Shown: positions 37,601 to 48,195, counted from the first letter of the stretch. The stretch is DNA of 64,000 bases from Winogradskyella wandonensis (GCF_004346845.1 NZ_SMGI01000001.1:839116-903115), one strand, 5' to 3'. Notes: generated from the sequence alone by a model not told the origin. A program made the numbers and translations.

Positions 37601-40600
37601 TCTACATCTATTTGAAACGTTCCATCAACATCCAAACAGTCATCATTTACAACAGCTGTAATCACTGGCGAATCATCCATAGGAAGAATCGTAGCTGGGC
37701 TTGATACGATACAACCGTAAGCATCTAATACATGTACATAATATGTATTTGCGTCTAAATTGAATGTACTAGCCGAGTTCCAACCAGAATCTAAAGCCAG
37801 TGGTGCTGTAGGTGTTGTGGTTATCTGAAATAAATAAGGTGCAGTACCATTTTCGGCAACTGCAGAAATAACTCCTGAGTTTGGATTACAATTGGCATTT
37901 TGATTTACTACAACTGATAAATCCAAAGGAAATTGTGATTCTGTTATATTAAAAGGTGCAGTTATAATTCCGCAACCAGCGTTGGGACCAGAAGTCTCGA
38001 CTATAGACACAAAATAATTCCCAAATGGTAAATTTTCGAAGTCTGTTACTACTAAATTTCCATTGGCAGGAACCGTTCCTGTACCTATTGTCCCAACAGG
38101 TGTTAAAGACTGAGTCTCTAAAACCTGATAGCTAATATCTACATTAGATGTATAGACACTTTCTACTGTAAATGATACATTACCATCTGCATTACCTGTA
38201 CACGTAATATTGTTACTGCCAAATGCACTTAGCGTTAATGTTGAGTTTGTTGGTATAGATGCTGTAGATGTTTCGTAATACGTACAATTAGTAGCGCTGT
38301 CGTATACCACAAAGGTATATTGTACACCAGGAATTAATCCTGTAAAGATTGTCGAAGCACTTCCTGCTGGATTCTCTGCCAACCAATTTGGGTCACCAAC
38401 AGTATAAGGTACAAATGGCTCTTGATAAATCGAAAAGAAGAAAGGGCCAGAGCTACTAAGCGCAGAACTTACAGCTATAGTAGCTTCACCACCTGTAGAA
38501 CAGTTCACAGTAGGTGTAATAGTAATATCTAAATCTGATGGAGGTGAAGCCACTAAAACATCCTGTACCAAAACAAAACAGCCATTGGCATCTACCACAT
38601 TAATTTCGTACAAGCCAAAATCTACAACATCGAAACTTACAGATGTTGACCCAGTAGCATTAAGCTCTAAATTGGAATAGCCATTAGTTCCTGTCACAAA
38701 GTAGTTATATGGCGCAGTACCACCAGTTACGGAATCGACAATGACAGAACCTTGAGAAACGCCAGAAGCGGTACATGTAATATCTACCGTACTGTAATTA
38801 ACAATAATAGGGTCGGGTTGAGCTATGGTTATGCTTTGTGTATCTGTACAAAAGTTAGCATCTGTGATGGTTATGGTGTAGTCTCCAGCTGGTAAGCTAG
38901 TGGTTTGATTTCCATAATCTGTCCCAGTGCTGTCATTAATAACAGTAATCACAAATGGTGGCGTACCTTGTGTATTATCAATAGTAATATCGATTGCCCC
39001 TGATAATTCACCATTACAGTTTATATCCTGACTTTGCACTAATGCTAAAATTGATGGTGGCGTAATTGGGTTTATGGTTATAATTGAAGACAAAGATGTG
39101 CATCCATTCCCGTCAGTAATTTCAAATTGATAATCACTTGCAGTACTCGTAGAATATGTAAATGTGTTGCCTGTAGTACCTAAATTTGTAAACGCTGAAC
39201 CGTTTATGGATACACCATAATTAAACGGTGCAATTCCATTAATTGTTCCTGTAATTACTGCATCAGGTGAAGTAGTACAGTCTAGAGCCTCAGTTAACAC
39301 CACATTTACGGTAGTCGTTGGTAACGGGTCTATTGTGTAAGTTTCACTATACTCACAATTATTTTCATCTCTTACTTGAAAAGTATACGTCCCAGGCTCT
39401 AAACCAGAGAATGATGTCGACGATTGATAAGGTGTAGCATACGATGCAGGTGCAGTAATTTGAAACTCCAAATTGCCTGTGCCACCCACTATATTGGTGA
39501 TAGATACAGTAGTTGTATTAGTCGAACAGTCAATAGGAAGGTGACTAAATTCTAAATCCGTAGGTGGATTTAAAGGCGCTATTGTAATTGAATTAGTTAT
39601 AACAGCACAACCACTGTCGTCTGTTATAGTAACGATATATGTCCCTTGAGTCAAGCCAGTAAATGTATTACTAGGTTGAAAATTAATCCCATCTAAACTA
39701 TACTGATAAGGTGCATCACCACCAGCGACACCTGTAACTGTTATAATACCATTGTCTGTACAAGTAAAAGGTGCACTTAATTCTGCAGTGCCTGTTATTG
39801 GCGGATTTTCATTAATTGTTACAATTTGGGGCGCAGTTGTACAAGTACTACCGCCAAATGTATATTCTAAAACTATATTATAAGTTCCTGCTGTTAAACC
39901 AGCAAATACATTCGAATTTGTAAAACTTATACCGTTATCAATACTATAAGCAATACTATTTCCATTGGCGTTAATTACATCGATGGTAATACTACCACTA
40001 TTATCTCCAGGACATAAAATATCAGTCACAGCTACTGTAAAGTCTGGAGATAAAGCAGCTTCGACCTCAATTGTAGTCGTGGCAGAACAATTATTAGCAT
40101 CAATGACAGTGATATTATAAGTTCCTGCACTTGTAACAGTATATTCTGGTACAGTCTGAAAATCTGTAGTACTATTTATAAAATAGAAATAAGGACCAGT
40201 ACCACCTTCTGGATATATTGTTATTTCTCCATCAACGCACGTAAGTGGCGTAGTTAAAGCAGCAGTTACAGTTAACAGCGGAGGCTCAGTAATATCTAAA
40301 TCTTCAGAATATATACAACCATCTTCTGTTTCTACGGTTAATGTGTATGTTCCTGGATTTAGATTATTAAAATTATAGGTGTTCTCGATAATTGGCCCGA
40401 CAGTATTTACAATGCTTCCACCTTGTGAAATTGTAAACGTATATTGTGGTTCTACATCATTTGCCGAGACTTGTATACTACCAAACTCACCATGACACAA
40501 TGGTTGCGTCACTACAGATGACACATTAAAATCTCTTACTCTTATTAGCACATCTGGAACTGTAAAAACACATGGGTTTGTAGCTATTCCAATTTGTCTA

Positions 40601-42888
40601 ATATAAACGGTGTATAGTCCTGGAGTGTTTACGGTAAACACGTTACTAGGTTGATAATTAACACCATCTAGACTGTATTCGTATCCCGAAGGCACATCAT
40701 TAACAATTATACTTCCAGGCGATGTACAAATGATATCTTCGGCAAGTACAGATGGATTCAATAAATTTTCATACACGTTAAAATAGAACTGAACAAAACA
40801 ACCACCTTGATAATTAATTGTTAATCTATATTGACCTGCAGTGTCTGCTACAAAATCTTGACCTGTGGCCACTTCATTCCATGTACAGCTAGTGTCCTCG
40901 TTTGCACAATCTGTATCGCTAACAGCAGGACAACTATTTTCGTCGAGTTGCTCCCATACTATAGACGAAGCACCCGATATATCAGTATCTATATCCACAA
41001 AGTCCTCAGCACCACATAAATAAATATTTGGCAACTCTTTCCCGTCATTAGGACAAATAACCACTTCATCTGCATATGGAATAACAGGATTGGTAGTGGT
41101 ACTTCCAAAAAGCTCTACATTAAATTGCTGTACTATAGACTGGCAAGGTGCATCTGCAGTATTAAAAGCATAATATGTTCCTGTATTAGAAACAGTTATT
41201 GTTTGTGTTGTTCCTATAACAGGCGTACCAGAAGGACTTGTAGACCAAGAATAGGAGGTATATCCATTGGCTGCTGTTAAATCTAATGTCGAGCCACATA
41301 GAACTTGGTCATACTCAAAAGTACAATCTAAGTTAATTAAAAAGTTAGTTGCTTGCGGACTTAATAAGCAACCTGTATTGCTATTGACACTAGGGTCATC
41401 GGTTATCTCAAAAGTGGGATTAAAAAATCCGTTGTAGGTCGCATATGCTTGATTATTAATAATATTTGAACATGCATCTGCCAATTGGTTACACGAATCT
41501 ACGGTCTGAACTTCTATTCTAATTTCGATTCTAGGGTCGTTTTCTTCAACCAAATAATCTGCTACATCAAAGATTAATTCGCGTGTAACAGGATTGTAAC
41601 TAGATACGGTTACACCTGCGGGTAATACTAAATCTGTTGGATGATTATAGATGATGTTTATAGGAAGAATATCCCTTATTTGAAGATTGGTCGCGTTATC
41701 ATTTCCGGTATTCTGAATTCCAATAACATAATTAAGTGGTGTAGACAGCCCTACACCTTGGCCACCAATGTCGTTACCAGAATCGTCTTCAACAATTTTA
41801 GTCAAAACTATATTAGGTTCTATTATATCTACAGCAAAAGCGAAGAAATAATTGAAATACGTATCGCCGCTCGTTTCTAAACGTACTGTTGCACTTGTAG
41901 CATCATTCGCTATCACTGAATTTCCTGGATTTGGCACAGCCATGACACCAGTGTCGAAACCTAATGTGTTTGTACTGTTTGGCACTCTATCGTTAACAGG
42001 TGTGGCATCAAGTTGCGTCACGGAGCTATTAAAAAAGTTGCCAACAGGTCTATCTACTGTAGATAGTGGAACTCCATTAAGGAGTAATCTATCTCCTAAA
42101 ATTGGACTATCACCTTCGAGTGTAGCAAAAGCAAAATTTGCTCTAACTGGAGCAGGAGCAGGGACAGTTCTAAATCCAGATACATTTATATCTAAATTAG
42201 GATTCCCACCTGGAACACTTATGGCGCTAAATCCATCGAAACTTGTAATGGACTTCCCTGGTAATGTTGGATCTTCGTAAACTACAAATAGAGACCAACC
42301 AGCAGATTGTCCAGTGCCATTATACGGGTCGAAAGTCGAAGTTTCTCCAGTAGCTGCCGATACATTAGCAACGGTGTAAGTTCCTAAATCGTTACCAAGA
42401 TTGGTTACAATATCTGTAACATCGGCAAAACAGGCATAGGAAAAACTATCACCGCCATCTACAGAGGTGTTACCTGCATCATAAATTATGGTTCCTGTAA
42501 TATCGTTATAACCACCTGTAGGCCCACTAAACCTAACATTGGTGATGGGTTCATCTCCTGGACTAACAGCGCCCCAATAAAGTCCTGCATATATAATTTC
42601 GTAACAATTAGGATTAGGTATATCTAAATCTGCACTAGAAGAACTAAACGTGCTTGGGTCGCCATCAATATCGATATATTGCATATCGACGTTGTGATTG
42701 TAAACTGAATTATCATTAAAGGCATTGTTATCTGGACCAAGAATATTATTTCCAATTAGGATAATATCACCTTTTAAATCTTGATTAAATCGTGGGGTAA
42801 AGGGTACGTAATTTTGTGCATACGCTTGCAGTCCTATAAAAACCGAAATTATTATAGTGGCTATCTTAGAAAAAGTAGGTTTTTTCAT
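34675..42888 (-). CDS. sprB: Giant SprB-like T9SS type B gliding adhesin
   Basis: 2737 residues. After a signal peptide (to about 25) comes an N-terminal module with IIYAGLYWGAVSPGDEPI and a DUF11-like stretch (about 350-480). Then about 22 SprB-type repeats of roughly 85 residues run from about 770 to 2650, each with a Cys near the start, GG-T-x-PY-x-Y, an AGTYTxTVTD segment and a D-x-x-GC motif. The C-terminus is a CHU_C type B sorting domain (PNYFTPNGDGVVDTW; YWDGRYNG). SprB-type proteins move along the cell surface to drive gliding and bind substrates. PorP/SprF genes flank it. Compared with F. johnsoniae SprB (about 6500 residues) it is short. Confidence 0.88.
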   Translation of the reverse strand: MKKPTFSKIATIIISVFIGLQAYAQNYVPFTPRFNQDLKGDIILIGNNILGPDNNAFNDNSVYNHNVDMQYIDIDGDPSTFSSSSADLDIPNPNCYEIIYAGLYWGAVSPGDEPITNVRFSGPTGGYNDITGTIIYDAGNTSVDGGDSFSYACFADVTDIVTNLGNDLGTYTVANVSAATGETSTFDPYNGTGQSAGWSLFVVYEDPTLPGKSITSFDGFSAISVPGGNPNLDINVSGFRTVPAPAPVRANFAFATLEGDSPILGDRLLLNGVPLSTVDRPVGNFFNSSVTQLDATPVNDRVPNSTNTLGFDTGVMAVPNPGNSVIANDATSATVRLETSGDTYFNYFFAFAVDIIEPNIVLTKIVEDDSGNDIGGQGVGLSTPLNYVIGIQNTGNDNATNLQIRDILPINIIYNHPTDLVLPAGVTVSSYNPVTRELIFDVADYLVEENDPRIEIRIEVQTVDSCNQLADACSNIINNQAYATYNGFFNPTFEITDDPSVNSNTGCLLSPQATNFLINLDCTFEYDQVLCGSTLDLTAANGYTSYSWSTSPSGTPVIGTTQTITVSNTGTYYAFNTADAPCQSIVQQFNVELFGSTTTNPVIPYADEVVICPNDGKELPNIYLCGAEDFVDIDTDISGASSIVWEQLDENSCPAVSDTDCANEDTSCTWNEVATGQDFVADTAGQYRLTINYQGGCFVQFYFNVYENLLNPSVLAEDIICTSPGSIIVNDVPSGYEYSLDGVNYQPSNVFTVNTPGLYTVYIRQIGIATNPCVFTVPDVLIRVRDFNVSSVVTQPLCHGEFGSIQVSANDVEPQYTFTISQGGSIVNTVGPIIENTYNFNNLNPGTYTLTVETEDGCIYSEDLDITEPPLLTVTAALTTPLTCVDGEITIYPEGGTGPYFYFINSTTDFQTVPEYTVTSAGTYNITVIDANNCSATTTIEVEAALSPDFTVAVTDILCPGDNSGSITIDVINANGNSIAYSIDNGISFTNSNVFAGLTAGTYNIVLEYTFGGSTCTTAPQIVTINENPPITGTAELSAPFTCTDNGIITVTGVAGGDAPYQYSLDGINFQPSNTFTGLTQGTYIVTITDDSGCAVITNSITIAPLNPPTDLEFSHLPIDCSTNTTTVSITNIVGGTGNLEFQITAPASYATPYQSSTSFSGLEPGTYTFQVRDENNCEYSETYTIDPLPTTTVNVVLTEALDCTTSPDAVITGTINGIAPFNYGVSINGSAFTNLGTTGNTFTYSTSTASDYQFEITDGNGCTSLSSIITINPITPPSILALVQSQDINCNGELSGAIDITIDNTQGTPPFVITVINDSTGTDYGNQTTSLPAGDYTITITDANFCTDTQSITIAQPDPIIVNYSTVDITCTASGVSQGSVIVDSVTGGTAPYNYFVTGTNGYSNLELNATGSTSVSFDVVDFGLYEINVVDANGCFVLVQDVLVASPPSDLDITITPTVNCSTGGEATIAVSSALSSSGPFFFSIYQEPFVPYTVGDPNWLAENPAGSASTIFTGLIPGVQYTFVVYDSATNCTYYETSTASIPTNSTLTLSAFGSNNITCTGNADGNVSFTVESVYTSNVDISYQVLETQSLTPVGTIGTGTVPANGNLVVTDFENLPFGNYFVSIVETSGPNAGCGIITAPFNITESQFPLDLSVVVNQNANCNPNSGVISAVAENGTAPYLFQITTTPTAPLALDSGWNSASTFNLDANTYYVHVLDAYGCIVSSPATILPMDDSPVITAVVNDDCLDVDGTFQIDVDLVSSGIAPYSISIDGGAFQTQSFPFTISNLASGTHTVEINDANGCGNLVSVDILPVLELTPSINTPPTCNNDDGEITLTTLGGSGNYTYAVVPTAPTIVISGDTISGIPSGDYTITVTDTTTSCTEDVSVSLPEAIAPTFTMTGNSVTCFGDNSGAFDLEILNYSGAYTYEVIDASSASVFGVVAANTSTNPITVSGLTSGTYTVNIIQTDVPFCSSTAEVIIGSPQEELLLDVTETSNVTCNNNQGTITAIATGGWGDYQYELTGDATVAYSPSGTFPDLSAGNYTVNVRDAQGCIVSENIVLVEPTPIDATFTPSTIMLDCFGDANASITISAVSGGQGDNYTYTLNMISPVVTTSGPQTSNVFNDLSAGTYSVTITDGYDCTMTSLEMTIDEPSPLETNLVLDSSQTCATEATLTLSASGGTAPYSYSTTSNFATVLGTFNVSTTFNVPVGTHSYYVRDANNCITPISNEITIDSLPDLSVELQSENPTINCAGDNSGSITATATGGLGNYIYTLQDLSGNTINATQNSPGYFTELIAGDYIVYVESGDCDFTTNTISITEPGTILDANLSVTNVQCTGTNNGSITVNASGGTGIIKYAISPQLNQFFDTNVFNNLAPGTYDIIVQDELGCYLTFTETVTEPVQVLLGLVPNSILPEVCDGDADGEFSVDISGGTLPYSVSLDNYDGPYTTGEIGQTQFDFTNLSGGDHIVYVRDAEGCESEWNITFPDSARINPVVDIFYNCEQNAQINTVTVIVDASITDMSELDFSLNGGPYQESNIFTNIAPNPDNYIDVRHSNGCIQRTELFDMSTYQPVELVLTDGEELNQIVAEASGGTGDYTFTFNEEDYGAENTYTISQSGIYTVTVTDTNGCTAIAQVEREFIEICIPNYFTPNGDGVVDTWAPGCIQNYPNLEFDIFDRYGRKVATYRAGEYWDGRYNGTELPTGDYWYVVRPNNDTVRESFVGHFTLYR

Positions 42889-42955
42889 GATAATTCTTGT
42901 TTATGAATTCTTAACCAATTGTTTGGGGCTTAGGTTAAAAACGTTTTATATGTAA

Positions 42956-45316
42956 TTAGTTCTCTATTTTAATTATTGTCATTTTTGAATTATAAGCTTT
43001 AGTTCCTCTTTGTTTTAATGTTGAATTTGCTTCGCCAATACTTTCTAGTTTGTTCTGATAGATGTAGTATTGGCTAGTGTTTACATCGTAAAAGAAATCT
43101 ATATTAGTGGCTCCAGAAGCCATTGCTTTAGTTATAAACTCGTCTCGTTTATCGGTATCGGTATGCACAGCCAACACCATATAATAACCACTATCGGTAT
43201 AATTTACATTTTTAAGTATTTTAATATTAGTACTCTGTTCTAACCCAAAATCAAAATCCTCTGGGTTTAATTCTTTATTACCGATTTCGGTAGTGTTTTT
43301 AATAGTTTGTAATCTTGCTCTGTCTTGTGTGTAGCGCTCTTCCTCGTTATCGTATTCGGCACGTTTAATTCGTCTACGCTTTTCGAATTCAATTCCGATT
43401 TCAATAGCTTCTAATTTATTTTCGAGCTTTAATCTAATATCATTCGCATCACTTTGTTCAGTTTTTAGTTTCTCAAGCTCTTTTCTGTAATAAAGCATTA
43501 CAGTTTCGTTAACTATAGTATCTGCTTCAGTCATATCTTCATAGCGCTCTTCTAATTCTTTGATGCGTTCTGTTCGTTCTTCTAATATTTTATCTAAATC
43601 AGATTTTATAGATTTTAGTCGTTCGTTTTCTTTAGTTACGCTCTTAAATTCTTTAGGTCTTACAACGATTCCTTGTTCACTTAAATCGTTCTCTTCCTTC
43701 AGATTCCTAAGATTGTCGTTTTTACCTTCTACAGCTTCGTTAAACTTTTCTAATAAGTCATCTTGCTTTTCTTTATTTTCTTCTACAACTTTAGCAAGCT
43801 TAAGTAATTCTTTACCGAAGGTATCTTTAGGGTTTGTAATTAATTCTTGGTTTTGTTTTTCAGCTTCAAGTTTTTCTTTTGCTACTTGTTCTTGTTCTAC
43901 TAGTTTTTCCGCTTCTGCGCGCTCTCGCTCTTGTTCTTCTTTTAATTTGGCTAAACGCTCATCTTCAATTTTTTTAAGTCTTTCGCGCTCTCTTTCGGCA
44001 GCCAATTCTTGAGCTTGTTTCTCAGCTTCTAATTTTGCAAGTCTTTCTTGCTCACGTTTTTCAGCGAGCTCTTGTTCTCGTTTTTGAGCATTTATTTTTT
44101 CGCGGGCAATGCGCTTTTGCTCTTCTATACGTTCTTGTTCTGCTTTCTCTGCTTTTTGTTTTTCAAGTAAAGCTAGCTTTTCAGCCTCTTCCTGCTTTTT
44201 CTTTTCTTCAGCTAGTTTAGAAACACGGTCAGCTTCGGCTTTTTGTTTAGCTACGTCTTCTGGTGTTGCTTTTGCAGGTGTTTCTTCTACAGTTGGCGTA
44301 ATAACAGTTCGTTTTGGTTTACTAGTTTTAGCAACATAGCGCTTTGGCTTTTTCTTTGTTGATATAAGACCTGAAACTTCATCTTGACGACTGTAATCAA
44401 AATAGCGTCTACTTTGAAAGCGATAGGCTAAGGTAATCTCGTGCGATGGTCCAAAATCTATTAAATCACCTAATGTCTTCTCGAAACTATATTCGATAGC
44501 AATTTCTTTTGTGATGTTAATTCCCGCACCAGCAGAAACACCAAATCGCGTATTATAGCCAGCTTGAAACCAAAGCCCTTTTGGTACATAGATTAATGCA
44601 TTTGCAGAAAGAATGGTTTCATCTTTTGTAAATTCACTTTGAAACAAACCAGAGAAGCGAGCATCATCAAAAAATCCGCGACTTGATATATAGCCTGTGT
44701 ACATCACATGACCTTGGATACCTTGATTCGGGTCTTCTTCAAGCATCGATGATGACTCTAAATTATAGACAAATAGATTGTTTAGAGATACCCCAAAGTC
44801 AAAAAATGTTGTGCCGTAATTTATTCCCGGACTTACTGTAATTAGAAAATTTGATGGTACGTTTTGTAATGATGGGTCGGTAAAATTTGTAGTTGTGTTT
44901 CCTGTATTTATGCCACTGCTGTAAGCTCCTAAATTTAGCCCAAATGTTAAGTTGTTGTCTCTATTAAGCCTAGCATTATACGCAAAATTGAGAAGTCCAC
45001 CGAAAGTAGTTAATACGCCATAGTTTTGTTGAAATAAACCAATTCCAGCTCCTATATTTTCAGCAAATCGACCAGAATAACTGGCTAAATAGGTGAGTGG
45101 TGCATCATTAAATTGTACAAGTTCTCGTTTATTATATACACTTGCGTATTTATATTGTTCGCGCACAAAACTAAAGGTTGGATTTAAAGCATAGCGATTA
45201 AACATTAACGAATTTCTTACCGGCAAAGTAAACGATACTACGCCATCTGCTTGCTCTTGCGAAAGCAGCAGTTGCATAGAAGTGCTTAACAATATGGTTA
45301 GAAATAGTGCTTTCAT
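42956..45316 (-). CDS. sprD: SprD-like protein: PorP/SprF barrel fused to coiled coil and SPOR-like end
   Basis: 786 residues. A signal peptide (1-19) and a PorP/SprF-like barrel (about 25-305, YALNPTFSFVREQYKYASVY near the start) are followed by a Lys/Pro linker. A very long highly charged coiled coil (about 350-690) is rich in the KxxAEREREKL type of repeats. The C-terminal 90 residues resemble an SPOR-type or cell-wall-binding domain (YYMVLAVHTDTDKRDEF; SQYYIYQNKLESIGEAN). The fusion could bridge the outer membrane and peptidoglycan. The gene sits between sprC and sprB homologues, starting 3 bases after sprC, as sprD does in F. johnsoniae. Confidence 0.75.
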   Translation of the reverse strand: MKALFLTILLSTSMQLLLSQEQADGVVSFTLPVRNSLMFNRYALNPTFSFVREQYKYASVYNKRELVQFNDAPLTYLASYSGRFAENIGAGIGLFQQNYGVLTTFGGLLNFAYNARLNRDNNLTFGLNLGAYSSGINTGNTTTNFTDPSLQNVPSNFLITVSPGINYGTTFFDFGVSLNNLFVYNLESSSMLEEDPNQGIQGHVMYTGYISSRGFFDDARFSGLFQSEFTKDETILSANALIYVPKGLWFQAGYNTRFGVSAGAGINITKEIAIEYSFEKTLGDLIDFGPSHEITLAYRFQSRRYFDYSRQDEVSGLISTKKKPKRYVAKTSKPKRTVITPTVEETPAKATPEDVAKQKAEADRVSKLAEEKKKQEEAEKLALLEKQKAEKAEQERIEEQKRIAREKINAQKREQELAEKREQERLAKLEAEKQAQELAAERERERLKKIEDERLAKLKEEQERERAEAEKLVEQEQVAKEKLEAEKQNQELITNPKDTFGKELLKLAKVVEENKEKQDDLLEKFNEAVEGKNDNLRNLKEENDLSEQGIVVRPKEFKSVTKENERLKSIKSDLDKILEERTERIKELEERYEDMTEADTIVNETVMLYYRKELEKLKTEQSDANDIRLKLENKLEAIEIGIEFEKRRRIKRAEYDNEEERYTQDRARLQTIKNTTEIGNKELNPEDFDFGLEQSTNIKILKNVNYTDSGYYMVLAVHTDTDKRDEFITKAMASGATNIDFFYDVNTSQYYIYQNKLESIGEANSTLKQRGTKAYNSKMTIIKIEN

Positions 45317-45319
45317 TAA

Positions 45320-46780
45320 TTATTTAATTACTGTAATAGACCCTTTTTCGGTTTTGCCATCTACAGTGTCGATGATGTAATAAAAGACTTGGTTTATATT
45401 GGTTAATTCTAAATTGCCTTGAGGCCAATCGTTTAGATAATCATTAGTCTCAAACACCAGTTTACCTTGACTACTAAAAATCCTAATTAATGTGTTAGAG
45501 CCACTAGTATATTCTTGAGGGATTATCCACGTGTCATTGATAGTATCTCCATTAGGACTAATAACATTTGGAATATTGGCAACATCTGGAAACTGTTCTA
45601 TTGCTTCTTGAATGCTAAATTGATATTCTACAGCGCCTGTGCATCCATTATTTTCTGAAATTATAACTGTATAATTACCAAATTCTGATGCTTCTAATGT
45701 GGCTGATGTCTCTGATAACAATGTGTTATTTAAAAACCATTCGTAAGTAGGGTTATTGGCGTCATCTGTTATGGTAATAGTCAGTGTTTCACCTTCTTCT
45801 AAGTAGTTAACACTGTCCACATTAATGTCACTATTAAATAATTCGCTAATTAGATTTATAGAACCAGAAGCCATGCATTCCCCCAAATCGACTTGCACAG
45901 AGAAATTACGAGATTCGTTGGTTTGGTACATTTGGTTTGTGGCACCATCGATGACTTCGCCATCTCTAAACCATTGATAGCTTAATCCACCAATAGTAGT
46001 TAATGTTGTTAAACCTTGTGCCGGACAATAGGGATTACCTAAGCTTGATGCTATTGTAGCATCCGCTTGTCCATTAGAAGCCTCGGTAATAGTTACCTTA
46101 TTAGAAACTGAATTGGAGGTACAACTACCATAATTAGTTTCAACAAAATAAGTGCCTTCTGTATTGACTTCAAGAGTTTCGCCTTCGGCAACAAAAACTG
46201 AAGTAGTCGCACTTGTTTCTCTATACCAATTAAATGTTAATGACGGATAATTTAGAGGTGAATCGTTAGCATTAATTCCAGGATTATCTATAGTTAGTAA
46301 ATAACTACTTCCAGAGCAAAACGCACCAGTTGACACCAGATTATTGATTGAGAAAGGTGAATCTTGTAATTTATAATATGCGGCAAAAGCATTAGATGAA
46401 GAACTTGTTGCTGCCGGAGCAGTGCTTTTGATTCTAATTTTATAATTTTCTCCAGCAGTAGACTCTGGTATTGAAAAACTTATAGACGCAGGAGACGATG
46501 TAATTTCACCTGACGTAGTTGTATAAATAACTTCGGCATTTGCAAAATCACCGTCTGCATCAGATAACTCGATTATAAATTGATTGGAAGCTTCTAACGA
46601 TGCTTCAGGAGAAAAGACAAAGGATGTGCTGTAGGAGTTAAATTCTTCACTTGCACAAGCCTGAGAGAATCCCAAAGATGGTGCACCAATAACTATTTGT
46701 GCCTTTACAGCACTAAATATTATAGCGACTGTAAAGCACAACCCTAAAGCGATTTGCTTTTTAATAGTTAAAATAGTCAT
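45320..46780 (-). CDS. sprC: SprC-like T9SS type B sorting-domain protein
   Basis: 486 residues with a signal peptide (about 1-28). Two or three Ig/PKD-like beta domains follow with paired Cys and repeated YQWFRDGEVI- and TYEWFLNNTLL-type strands. The C-terminal CHU_C type B sorting domain has PNVISPNGDTINDTWIIP. It is exported by T9SS and likely surface-located. Position directly before the SprD-like gene gives the name; it may assist the giant adhesin. Confidence 0.75.
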   Translation of the reverse strand: MTILTIKKQIALGLCFTVAIIFSAVKAQIVIGAPSLGFSQACASEEFNSYSTSFVFSPEASLEASNQFIIELSDADGDFANAEVIYTTTSGEITSSPASISFSIPESTAGENYKIRIKSTAPAATSSSSNAFAAYYKLQDSPFSINNLVSTGAFCSGSSYLLTIDNPGINANDSPLNYPSLTFNWYRETSATTSVFVAEGETLEVNTEGTYFVETNYGSCTSNSVSNKVTITEASNGQADATIASSLGNPYCPAQGLTTLTTIGGLSYQWFRDGEVIDGATNQMYQTNESRNFSVQVDLGECMASGSINLISELFNSDINVDSVNYLEEGETLTITITDDANNPTYEWFLNNTLLSETSATLEASEFGNYTVIISENNGCTGAVEYQFSIQEAIEQFPDVANIPNVISPNGDTINDTWIIPQEYTSGSNTLIRIFSSQGKLVFETNDYLNDWPQGNLELTNINQVFYYIIDTVDGKTEKGSITVIK

Positions 46781-46878
46781 TGGAAGGTGGTGTAGTTGTG
46801 TTCTATAAATTTTTTTTTTAGGTTTTAATTATTCCTGCAGATGCATCAGGATAATTATTAGTTACTAGAGTTTAATAA

Positions 46879-48195
46879 CTAATCGTCATCTGGATTATCT
46901 GCATCTGTTGTTGCTATAATTTTATTAATACGAAGTCTAAAATCTGGAGTTCTTGAATTATTTAAATCAATAAATGTTTCAGAGTCCGGACCTTTAGAAT
47001 AAACGTTATCAAAAGCGCGGCTTCCGTACCAACTTTCTAAGTCATCGTTGTTAGATTTAAACTTGCTAAAAATATTGCCTTTACAATTATTAAAATAGGT
47101 ACGCTCAAACTGAATACGTTGAAGATTATCATTATTAATTACAATATTTTCATCTAAAAAAACGGCAGGCTTAAACCCTGAGATTACACTTTTATCTAAC
47201 TTAAAACTTGTAGCTTCTCCTATAAAAATAGCTTCTTTAACTAATCCCATATTTATGTCTCTTTCGAGTTCTTTACTTACATTAATTAGAGACATATTAG
47301 ATGCAAACACGTTAGTTTGTAATCTGGCTAAATCCGCATCGTCCTTATTATCAAAAGAAAGAATGTGCATAGATTTAAATCCATCTGGACTAGAAACGTA
47401 TGGCGACCTAACAGCTAAAGAATTACTAATAGACGTCTGTGTACCATAGTTAAAACTGTAATCATTTTTATTTGCTCTGTAAGACACTAATTTATCCAAT
47501 ATAACATTACCTCCTAATACGTTAAAAGCGTTTCCTTTGCAGTAACTTACCATAACATTGTCTATAACGGTTTCTTCGCCCACACCAGCAAGTGTAAATG
47601 CATTAAAATAGCCGTATTCTTTGGTTCGTTTACCCGCAAACTCAATTCTAACATAACGCATTATGCCAGAGTCGCTCTTTGTGTTCTCTCCACCATATTT
47701 AAGATTTTCGTAAGAATCTGGTTTTAGACCATAGTTTATAGATGCTTCGTTTCCAAACTTGTTTGTAGGTGCATCGCCAAGAATAAATATTCCGCCCCAA
47801 TCACCTGGTTTTTTAAGCGGACGATTAGATGTAAATACGATTGGATCTGTTTGTTCACCTTTGGCAACAATTTTAGAACCCTTGCTAATTATAAGGCTAC
47901 CATTAGTTTTGTAATCACCAAGAACAACGGTTCCAGGTTCGATGGTTAGCGTTGTGCTATCAGTAACAAAAACATCTCCTAAGAGTAAGTAAATGTCTCT
48001 TTTCTTTAAAGTAATATCGGAATCGATAGAACCGGTAAGAATTTGGGTTGGCTCTCCGTATGTGGTTTTTGCTGGATAGAAGTCTGTCCAAGAACTCAAC
48101 CAGTTGTCGTAGCCGTAAATTCCTTTTTCTTGTTGCGCATATAGACCAAGAGTTATAAAACATATCGTGGCAATGCTGAGTACTATCTTTTTCAT
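46879..48195 (-). CDS. Secreted right-handed beta-helix-like protein, first gene of the spr cluster
   Basis: 438 residues with a signal peptide (1-20). From about 60 onward short beta strands recur (TLTIEPGTVVLGD, GSLIISKGSKIVAKGEQTDP, DWGGIFILGDAPTNKFGN), a pattern found in parallel beta-helix proteins of Bacteroidota. No sorting tail is seen; the C-terminus is Asp-rich. It is 98 bases upstream of sprC on the same strand and preceded by a good promoter, so it probably leads the transcript. Specific function unknown. Confidence 0.75.
   Translation of the reverse strand: MKKIVLSIATICFITLGLYAQQEKGIYGYDNWLSSWTDFYPAKTTYGEPTQILTGSIDSDITLKKRDIYLLLGDVFVTDSTTLTIEPGTVVLGDYKTNGSLIISKGSKIVAKGEQTDPIVFTSNRPLKKPGDWGGIFILGDAPTNKFGNEASINYGLKPDSYENLKYGGENTKSDSGIMRYVRIEFAGKRTKEYGYFNAFTLAGVGEETVIDNVMVSYCKGNAFNVLGGNVILDKLVSYRANKNDYSFNYGTQTSISNSLAVRSPYVSSPDGFKSMHILSFDNKDDADLARLQTNVFASNMSLINVSKELERDINMGLVKEAIFIGEATSFKLDKSVISGFKPAVFLDENIVINNDNLQRIQFERTYFNNCKGNIFSKFKSNNDDLESWYGSRAFDNVYSKGPDSETFIDLNNSRTPDFRLRINKIIATTDADNPDDD

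Noticed and set aside
41852-42280. 142-codon plus-strand ORF opposite the sprB N-terminus
   Set aside because: Antisense shadow of a well-supported coding frame, with no start signals.
43560-44339. Several plus-strand ORFs (150, 76 and 61 codons) opposite the sprD coiled coil
   Set aside because: Low-complexity Ser/Phe/Leu products, which are the antisense of Lys/Glu-rich coiled-coil codons.
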